DNA of 37,906 bases from assembly GCA_964345835.1 (NCBI GenBank), contig CAYFSL010000009.1, positions 1 to 37,906 on the forward strand, given 5' to 3'. Shown here piece by piece: positions 32,891 to 37,906 of this stretch. Below the pieces are notes generated by a model. That model was not told the origin of the DNA. It saw nothing but the letters and a program-made list of their open reading frames with translations, and made no database searches. Positions within the stretch are counted from its first letter, which is position 1, and each line of letters opens with the position of its first letter. Position numbers and translations under genes: made by a program. This DNA comes from JAAYEL01 sp964345835. Lineage in GTDB: Bacteria > Bacillota > Clostridia > Tissierellales > Peptoniphilaceae.

Positions 32891-32930
32891 CCGTGTTTGA
32901 ATCTATAATTCCTTGTTTAAATCTATAATT
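32891..32930. repeat. 20-bp tandem duplication across the aroA stop codon
   Basis: CCGTGTTTGAATCTATAATT (32891-32910) and CCTTGTTTAAATCTATAATT (32911-32930) are adjacent copies with 18 of 20 matches. The aroA stop codon (32903-32905) lies in the first, so the last residues of AroA are encoded by the duplicated unit. Confidence 0.85.
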
Positions 32931-34213
32931 TTAACACCTAGGAATGTCATATCCCTTTCAAAGCCTCTATAGGATTTATTAATCGCTTCAAAGCCTTCTA
33001 TAGATACATCAATAGGAGCCAGGCCCGCCGCAAGGACAGCTGCCATTACCAACCTATGGTCATTCCTAGAAGAAAAGTTAAATGACCTTACCCTCCCAGG
33101 AACAGCTACAAAGTCCTCGTTATCTATATAGGAGGCGACCCCCATAGCCTTGTGGAGGTCGTAGACCCCTTTAAGCCTGTCGGACTCTTTTAACCTTAGC
33201 CTATCAAGACCCCTAAAGCGACTCTCGCCATCTGCTCCAAGGGCAAGGACGCTAAGGACTGGAAAGAGGTCGATATTTTCATCCAAATTTATATCAATAG
33301 GCTTTAGCCTTGATTTTTTCACTAAGAGATGATCATCAACCCAGCCTATATCTGCTCCCATTTTCTTAAGGATTTCAACTAGGGCCATGTCTCCCTGAAA
33401 GGAATCCTTTTTTAGGTTATATACCTTAACCTCCCCCTTAAGGAGGGCAAGACCAATAGCAAGGATGGCGTTAGACCAGTCCCCTTCAACCTTAAAAAAT
33501 CCCCTTATTTCTCTTGGTCCCTTATCAACCTTTATTTTAGATCCATCATTGGAAATAGCTACCCCATAGCCAAGCTCTTCCATGATATCCCTAGTCATCT
33601 TCACATAGGAAAATGACCTAATAGGTCCGTCAACCCTGATATTCAGGCTAGTGTTAGGGTTGTTCTCCCAGTCGATTCCAATCGCTGTCATCATAAGAGA
33701 TGTAACGTATTGACTGGAAAGATCGGCCCTTGTTTCAAAATCCCAGGACCTTATCCTCCCTACCGCATGAAAGGGGAGTCTGTCCGAGCTAAAGCTAACT
33801 CCCTGGCCCTTTAAATGTCTAACCAGGTCCTCAATCGGTCTTTCCATAAGCCTAGGACTGGCTGTAAATGATATATCCCTTTCCTCTAAAAAACATTGAC
33901 TAAGTAAAAATCTAAGAGAAGATCCCGACTCTCCAAAGTCTATATGAGATGGAAAGGATTTTTTATACCCAGTTATCCTAATATAGGTCTTCCCATGCTC
34001 TTCATTTTTACCAGACCCTTGACTAATTTCAATTTCTGTTCCCAAGGTCCTTAAAATCTCTATGGTCTTTAGGACATCATCCGATAGGTTTCTAGCCTCA
34101 AATAAGACATCCTTACTCCTAGATGCCAAAATTAAATACCTATGGAGTAAGGACTTGGATGAAGACATGTATAAACTGCCTCCCACACTATCTACTTTTA
34201 CTATCTTATTCAT
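32903..34213 (-). CDS. aroA: 5-enolpyruvylshikimate-3-phosphate synthase
   Basis: A 436-residue EPSP synthase joining shikimate 3-phosphate and PEP (pathway step 6). Seen: SSSKSLLHRYLILAS (with the PEP-binding Lys and Arg), FGESGSSLRFLL (PEP/glyphosate loop; glycine retained at the E. coli Gly96 position, with Ser-Ser after it), LRLKESDRL, and NDHRLVMAA near the end. Two globular inside-out beta/alpha domains are implied by normal length. It overlaps aroB by 4 bases (ATGA). The C-terminal five residues fall in a 20-bp duplication. Confidence 0.96.
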   Translation of the reverse strand: MNKIVKVDSVGGSLYMSSSKSLLHRYLILASRSKDVLFEARNLSDDVLKTIEILRTLGTEIEISQGSGKNEEHGKTYIRITGYKKSFPSHIDFGESGSSLRFLLSQCFLEERDISFTASPRLMERPIEDLVRHLKGQGVSFSSDRLPFHAVGRIRSWDFETRADLSSQYVTSLMMTAIGIDWENNPNTSLNIRVDGPIRSFSYVKMTRDIMEELGYGVAISNDGSKIKVDKGPREIRGFFKVEGDWSNAILAIGLALLKGEVKVYNLKKDSFQGDMALVEILKKMGADIGWVDDHLLVKKSRLKPIDINLDENIDLFPVLSVLALGADGESRFRGLDRLRLKESDRLKGVYDLHKAMGVASYIDNEDFVAVPGRVRSFNFSSRNDHRLVMAAVLAAGLAPIDVSIEGFEAINKSYRGFERDMTFLGVKIIDLNKEL

Positions 34214-35316
34214 ATTTTCAAAAAGTCTCCTAAATCCTCCTGGCTGACCTCTTTTACTAGAGCCTTCCCTATCTCTTCAAGCATAACCAACTTAATAACC
34301 TGACCCCGATTTTTCTTATCTAACCTCATCTGGTCTAAAAGGTCATCGACTGAGTAATCCAGTTTGCTTGGAAGGCCATATTGGGACAAGATCTCAATTA
34401 ATATCTGGCTGGCAGTTTTGCCCTTAAAGTCTAACCCCATCCTAGAATAGTCGGTAGAAGCGGGAATTAATCCCCTTTTTTCAGATAGGCTTGTCATATA
34501 GACCATGCCGATAGCAACGGCTTCCCCGTGGCGGAGCCTGTAGCCCCCCTTGGCCTCTATAGCGTGGGCTAAGGTATGCCCAAAGTTTAGCTTTAACCTT
34601 TCATCCTGGTCGAACTCATCTTTTTTTACAAAAAGGTACTTGTACTTGACAGAGGCTTTTATGATTTCAAGCAGGCAGGCCTTGTTGGTCCTGATATCTT
34701 TTTCAAAAAGATTTATCATGGGGGCCGAAGAAATGAAGGCCATCTTTATAGCTTCTGCAAGTCCCTCGTAAAAAATCCTATCCGGAAGGCTGTCAAAGGC
34801 ATCTATATCACAGATTACCCTTGAAGGTTGCTTAAAAAGTCCAAGGAGGTTTTTCCCCTGGCGTAAGTTTATGGCAGTCTTTCCCCCAACGCCTGCATCA
34901 ACCGCTGCAAGGGTGGTTGTTGTCACCAACACGTGCTTCATCCCCCTCATATATAAACCAGCGGCAAGGCCCCCTAGGTCACAGATTACCCCGCCCCCAA
35001 TGCAAAGGAGAAGGTCAGTTGACCTAAAGGCTCCTTCCGCCAACCTATCTGCGATTAATTGGAGGTTGGAAAAGTTCTTCTCCTCTTCTCCCGGCTTAAT
35101 AATGAGAATCTCAACCCTCTCTTTATGAGAAGAAAAGCTATTATTAATCCTCATCCCATAAAGTTCCCATACATTCTCATCACTTAAAATCATAAGCTTT
35201 TGGTCGTGCCTCAAGCCTACATGGTCTGAAAGATTGTCCAACAAATGACTCCCCAAGACATACTCGTAATTAGTAGATAACTTTATATCTATGATTTCAT
35301 TAATAATAGCCTTCAT
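34210..35316 (-). CDS. aroB: 3-dehydroquinate synthase
   Basis: A 368-residue AroB, step 2 of the pathway, closing DAHP to dehydroquinate with NAD and a divalent metal. Seen: GGGVICDLGGLAAGLYMRG (NAD site), TTTTLAAVDAGVGGKTAINL, the metal ligands in EGLAEAIKMA (Glu) and LNFGHTLAHAIE plus HGEAVAIGM (His). GAGGTT precedes the ATG, 8 bases after the aroF stop. Normal length and no odd residues in the catalytic motifs. Confidence 0.96.
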   Translation of the reverse strand: MKAIINEIIDIKLSTNYEYVLGSHLLDNLSDHVGLRHDQKLMILSDENVWELYGMRINNSFSSHKERVEILIIKPGEEEKNFSNLQLIADRLAEGAFRSTDLLLCIGGGVICDLGGLAAGLYMRGMKHVLVTTTTLAAVDAGVGGKTAINLRQGKNLLGLFKQPSRVICDIDAFDSLPDRIFYEGLAEAIKMAFISSAPMINLFEKDIRTNKACLLEIIKASVKYKYLFVKKDEFDQDERLKLNFGHTLAHAIEAKGGYRLRHGEAVAIGMVYMTSLSEKRGLIPASTDYSRMGLDFKGKTASQILIEILSQYGLPSKLDYSVDDLLDQMRLDKKNRGQVIKLVMLEEIGKALVKEVSQEDLGDFLKI

Positions 35317-35324
35317 AATAACCT

Positions 35325-36074
35325 CTATTCAATTATATTAATTATCTGCTTAGATTCCCTAATAATCCTTTCCAATTCACCTGGCAAAATAGCCTGGTCT
35401 TTATCGACTAAGGCCTCCTCTGGCCTATCATGGACCTCTACAATCAGGCCATCAGCCCCCGCTGCAATTCCCGCCAAGGCAGCCGCCCTAACAAAGGATG
35501 CCCTTCCCATGGCATGGGATGGGTCGACAATTATTTTTAGGTCGGTCCTTACTTGGACCTCCCTTATACTGGAAATATCCAGGGTGTACCTGGTCGTAGT
35601 CTCAAAGGTCCTAATCCCCCTCTCACATAGGATAACCTTCTTGTTACCCTGGGAGGTAATATATTCGCTGGCACTTATAAGTTCATCAACAGTGGCCCCC
35701 ATCCCCCTTTTTAAGAGAATGTATTTATCGGTCTTTCCAAGTTCCTTAAGGAGTTGGAAATTCTGCATATTCCTCGCCCCTACCTGTAAGACATCAATAT
35801 CTTCAAACATATCTAGGTGTCTTGGATCAACTATTTCAGAAACAACAGGAATATCGAAGGCCTTCTTAAGCTCCGATAAAATTTTTACTCCTTCCTCTCC
35901 CAAGCCTTGGAAACTGTGGGGAGAAGTTCTAGGCTTAAAGGCCCCTGCCCTAAAAAAGTCCGCTCCAGCACTTTTAACTTTCTCAGCTAGTCTAAAAACC
36001 TGGTCCCTATCTTCAATGGTACATGGTCCACCAATAAATATCTTCCCAGAAGTCAAATCATCTAGCCTATCCAT
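35325..36074 (-). CDS. aroF: DAHP synthase, type I-beta, catalytic domain only
   Basis: A 249-residue enzyme joining PEP and erythrose 4-phosphate, step 1. Seen: GGPCTIE with the metal Cys18, AGAFKPRTSPHSFQGLG, QVGARNMQNFQLL, LLKRGMGAT, CERGIRTFE, DPSHAMGR (metal His) and EVHDRPEEALVD (metal Glu and Asp). It matches the KDO8P-synthase-like I-beta group. It has no N-terminal ferredoxin-like or chorismate mutase domain, the parts that normally give feedback control, so it is probably not directly feedback-inhibited. It overlaps the apt stop by one base (TAATG), so it is translationally coupled to apt. Confidence 0.95.
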   Translation of the reverse strand: MDRLDDLTSGKIFIGGPCTIEDRDQVFRLAEKVKSAGADFFRAGAFKPRTSPHSFQGLGEEGVKILSELKKAFDIPVVSEIVDPRHLDMFEDIDVLQVGARNMQNFQLLKELGKTDKYILLKRGMGATVDELISASEYITSQGNKKVILCERGIRTFETTTRYTLDISSIREVQVRTDLKIIVDPSHAMGRASFVRAAALAGIAAGADGLIVEVHDRPEEALVDKDQAILPGELERIIRESKQIINIIE

Positions 36075-36592
36075 TATTTATCATACTTTACTATGGAAAA
36101 TGTATGGTACTTGTCTAACATTTCCATACCCTTTAGGTCGGTAAGTTCAATTAAGAAGCCGATACCTGCGACTTCCGCCCCTGAAGCTTCAACCAACTTG
36201 GTTGCAGCAACAGCCGTACCACCAGTAGCTAGCAGGTCATCCACTATCAAGACCTTGTCCCCCTTATTTAGGGCGTCTTCGTGGATTTCTATAGAATTTG
36301 ACCCATATTCTAGGTCATAGCCCTCTTCTAAAATCTTTCCAGGTAGCTTGCCTGGCTTTCTTATTGGGACAAATCCCTTGTTTAACATAAGGGCAAGGGG
36401 GGCTCCAATTATAAAGCCCCTGGCTTCAATACCTACTATGACATCAAAGTCAAGGTCTTCAACCCTTTCAGCCACTTGCCTTATCGTTTCGTGAAATATA
36501 TCCTTATCCTTTAATAAGGTGGTAATATCCTTAAAGCTAATACCTTCCTTAGGAAAGCCTTCTATTACCCTAATCTTAGATTTAATATCCAT
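36074..36592 (-). CDS. apt: Adenine phosphoribosyltransferase
   Basis: A 172-residue purine-salvage enzyme making AMP from adenine and PRPP. Seen: GFPKEGISFKDIT near the start, GIEARGFIIGAPLA, and the PRPP loop VLIVDDLLATGGTA. The ATG at 36592 follows GGAGG; a TTG at 36604 contains that site. It is the first gene of the aro operon, an unusual partner for aromatic biosynthesis; the link may be only transcriptional. An extended -10 box lies at 36632-36640. Confidence 0.96.
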   Translation of the reverse strand: MDIKSKIRVIEGFPKEGISFKDITTLLKDKDIFHETIRQVAERVEDLDFDVIVGIEARGFIIGAPLALMLNKGFVPIRKPGKLPGKILEEGYDLEYGSNSIEIHEDALNKGDKVLIVDDLLATGGTAVAATKLVEASGAEVAGIGFLIELTDLKGMEMLDKYHTFSIVKYDK

Positions 36593-36631
36593 TTCTTCCT
36601 CCAATCACTGAAGCATTAATAATTACAAATA

Positions 36632-36640
36632 ATTATAGCA
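36632..36640 (-). promoter_or_regulatory. Extended -10 promoter for apt and the aro operon
   Basis: TGCTATAAT on the minus strand, about 40 bases before the apt ATG, with only a weak -35 box (TTTATT at 17 bases). It is the only good promoter candidate I found for the whole aro operon. Confidence 0.5.
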
Positions 36641-36794
36641 TAAAGTCCATTTGAAATAAAATAAGTCAAGCAAATACAGGGCTTGAATCCCCCTTGTCTC
36701 ATAATAAGTCGCTAGGAAGTTCAAGTTTTTTTACATGCCCGCCTCCCAATGGTCTTAAAAATATTTACCCTAAACAGATCATTAATTGCTTGTG

Positions 36795-37352
36795 CTATAA
36801 TTGGTCAAATAGGATATCTCCCTCAATCTCTTCCCTTTTTTCCCTACCCTTTATAAGTTCGATTAATTCAAGGGCAAATACAACTGCCAAGGCTGGCCCC
36901 CTGGAGCTAACTATATTTTCATCAACGACAACCTTATCTTCACAATAGTCACCAATAGAAGAAAGTTCTCTGTCAAAGCCTGGGTAGGAAGTTACTTTTT
37001 TCCCTTTTAGGACACCCGCTTTTTCTAGCACAATTGGTCCAGCACAGATAGCAGCTATAATCCTTCCCCTCTCATCAGCCCTTTTAATTAGGTCAATAAC
37101 CCGATCATCGTCCCTTAGAGAGCTTGCTCCTGGCATCCCTCCAGGGATAAAAACCATGTCAAGTTTTTCTTCATCTATTTGGTCAAAGCCTATATCTGCC
37201 AAGACCTTAATCCCGTGGGCCCCCTCTATCTCAAGCCCCTCTTCCACTGATACCAGGTCAATATCGATGTCAGCCCTCCTTAAGTAGTCTACTACAGTCA
37301 GGGCCTCAACCTCTTCAAATCCATTTTTTAATAAACAATATATCTTAGCCAT
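36795..37352 (-). CDS. DJ-1/PfpI family protein
   Basis: A 185-residue protein of the DJ-1/YajL/ThiJ group. The nucleophile elbow is AAICAGP with Cys103, and the partner glutamate is in GFEEVEA (13-16); VFIPGGMPGA is also typical. Members act in protection against reactive aldehydes or oxidative damage; biochemical assignments (deglycase, glyoxalase) are debated. GGAGGAG precedes the ATG. It is a single gene with a 554-base gap upstream and the apt promoter downstream; I saw no clear terminator after it. Confidence 0.92.
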   Translation of the reverse strand: MAKIYCLLKNGFEEVEALTVVDYLRRADIDIDLVSVEEGLEIEGAHGIKVLADIGFDQIDEEKLDMVFIPGGMPGASSLRDDDRVIDLIKRADERGRIIAAICAGPIVLEKAGVLKGKKVTSYPGFDRELSSIGDYCEDKVVVDENIVSSRGPALAVVFALELIELIKGREKREEIEGDILFDQL

Positions 37353-37708
37353 AACTCCTCCTAATATTCAATGCTTAACCAGCCGTCCCTCATAATATAC
37401 CAGCTTAATAATTCGCTCTATTATTTTGATATAAATAACTTTCCCTTAATAAATAGGAGGCCAAACTGGTTACTTGTCATCCAAATATAAATATATCCGA
37501 TTTAGGTCTGGTTTATTCATGGGCCAGGATTTTCTTTAAAAGAAGCTCTACTAGAAAAATACAGTATTTCCCTTATAAATCACTACATACATTTAAGAAG
37601 ATTTAAGGGGCAAATATCATCGAAAATAGGCGATATATAAAGAATGTATGGGTTTATAAACTTTTATTTATAACGCCTTTCATGCAACTTAATTAACAAT
37701 TGTTATTT

Positions 37709-37723
37709 TTATAATAATTATAT
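37709..37723. promoter_or_regulatory. PerR-box-like palindrome
   Basis: TTATAATAATTATAT matches the PerR box consensus TTATAATnATTATAA at every fixed position but the last. It sits about 360 bases upstream of the DJ-1 gene and near the putative plus-strand leader. Such AT palindromes arise easily by chance in AT-rich DNA. Confidence 0.25.
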
Positions 37724-37839
37724 TAATTCTGTGTAAATCAAACCTTGGGGTTGACCTTATGCACCTGTGTATTTTCCTAGCTTAGGCCCTGACAAATAGC
37801 TACCCCCCCCCTTAAAAATTTATGAATATTCATGGTTCT

Positions 37840-37885
37840 AAAATATCTGTTGGGGGTGCTGCTCCTTAGCAGATATTTTCTTTTA
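37840..37885 (+). terminator. Terminator or attenuator hairpin, plus strand
   Basis: AAAATATCTG (37840-37849) pairs perfectly with CAGATATTTT (37870-37879), followed by CTTTT on the plus strand. The loop contains GGGGGTGC (37852-37859), which can instead pair with GCTACCCCC upstream (37799-37807), so two exclusive folds are possible. Confidence 0.5.
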
Positions 37886-37906
37886 AAATAAAAAAATTGC
37901 ACTTAT

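Larger units (their letters stand above)
37353..37906. other. Gene-free stretch at the right edge
   Basis: No open frame with a ribosome binding site is visible on either strand apart from very short ones. It holds the DJ-1 ribosome binding site, an AT-rich palindrome (37709-37723), an inverted repeat AGGCG/CGCCT around 37628-37678, a run of nine C (37803-37811) and a terminator-like hairpin (37840-37879) that reads best on the plus strand. It probably includes the leader of a plus-strand gene beyond the window. Confidence 0.6.

Noticed and set aside
33860..34213. EPSP synthase predicted to be glyphosate-tolerant
   Set aside because: The Gly96-equivalent is retained and the following Ser-Ser is common in clostridial enzymes; tolerance cannot be inferred from this.
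35509..36144. A 211-residue open frame on the plus strand
   Set aside because: It lies opposite aroF and apt, whose protein motifs are clear. No ribosome binding site or known domain was seen; it is a shadow frame.
37628..37678. Possible purine or preQ1 riboswitch around the AGGCG/CGCCT stem
   Set aside because: The stem has a mismatch and the conserved core bases of these aptamers (for example GTCTCTAC of purine aptamers) are missing.

Overview
The window looks like chromosomal DNA from a low-GC Gram-positive anaerobe (Bacillota, most like the Tissierellia/Peptoniphilaceae or a nearby clostridial group). This is inferred from AT-rich composition, strong AGGAGG-type ribosome binding sites, an S-box (SAM-I) riboswitch before metK, an L10 leader before rplJ, a 585-residue pyruvate kinase with a C-terminal PEP-utiliser-like domain, a dnaE-pfkA-pyk order, and a CofE-like protein of the Firmicutes type. 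I cannot fix genus or species from sequence alone. Every gene I can support is on the minus strand, so the window reads right to left as a series of operons. I saw no tRNA, rRNA, CRISPR array, IS element or prophage.

Right to left: (1) 37353-37906 is a gene-free stretch with an attenuator-like hairpin on the plus strand at the edge, then a DJ-1/PfpI gene (36795-37352). (2) apt-aroF-aroB-aroA and a very large four-enzyme fusion (chorismate synthase, chorismate mutase, shikimate dehydrogenase, shikimate kinase) at 30068-36592. (3) rpmG-secE-nusG-rplK-rplA, then a promoter and L10 leader, then rplJ-rplL ending in a strong terminator; rpoB is not next. (4) An oppABCDF peptide ABC transporter operon (20443-26093) with one near-consensus promoter and a second promoter candidate overlapping a palindrome. 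(5) A metal-resistance unit: ArsR/CadC-like repressor, stand-alone HMA protein and a Zn/Cd/Pb-type P-type ATPase. (6) metK behind a SAM-I riboswitch. (7) A two-gene ABC exporter. (8) tadA-dnaE-pfkA-pyk-CofE-like-DUF1622, ended by a terminator. (9) A HAD phosphatase, an unusual triple fusion (type I dehydroquinate dehydratase, O6-alkylguanine-DNA alkyltransferase, Bcp peroxiredoxin), and a UshA/YfkN-type nucleotidase. (10) A short BrnQ remnant behind an intact promoter, and the first 20 codons of a gene leaving the window.

The main result is the shikimate pathway. Together the window encodes every step from DAHP synthase to prephenate: AroF, AroB, AroD, AroE, AroK, AroA, AroC and chorismate mutase. 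Four of these are in one polypeptide whose catalytic residues look intact in all domains. The one step missing from the operon, AroD, is about 30 kb away as the first domain of a protein that also carries a DNA-repair methyltransferase and a peroxiredoxin. The peroxiredoxin part keeps its own ribosome binding site and ATG inside the fused frame, which suggests recent fusion by stop-codon loss or a dual-start gene. The DAHP synthase has no regulatory domain, so the usual allosteric chorismate mutase of type I-beta enzymes appears to have been moved into the late-pathway fusion.
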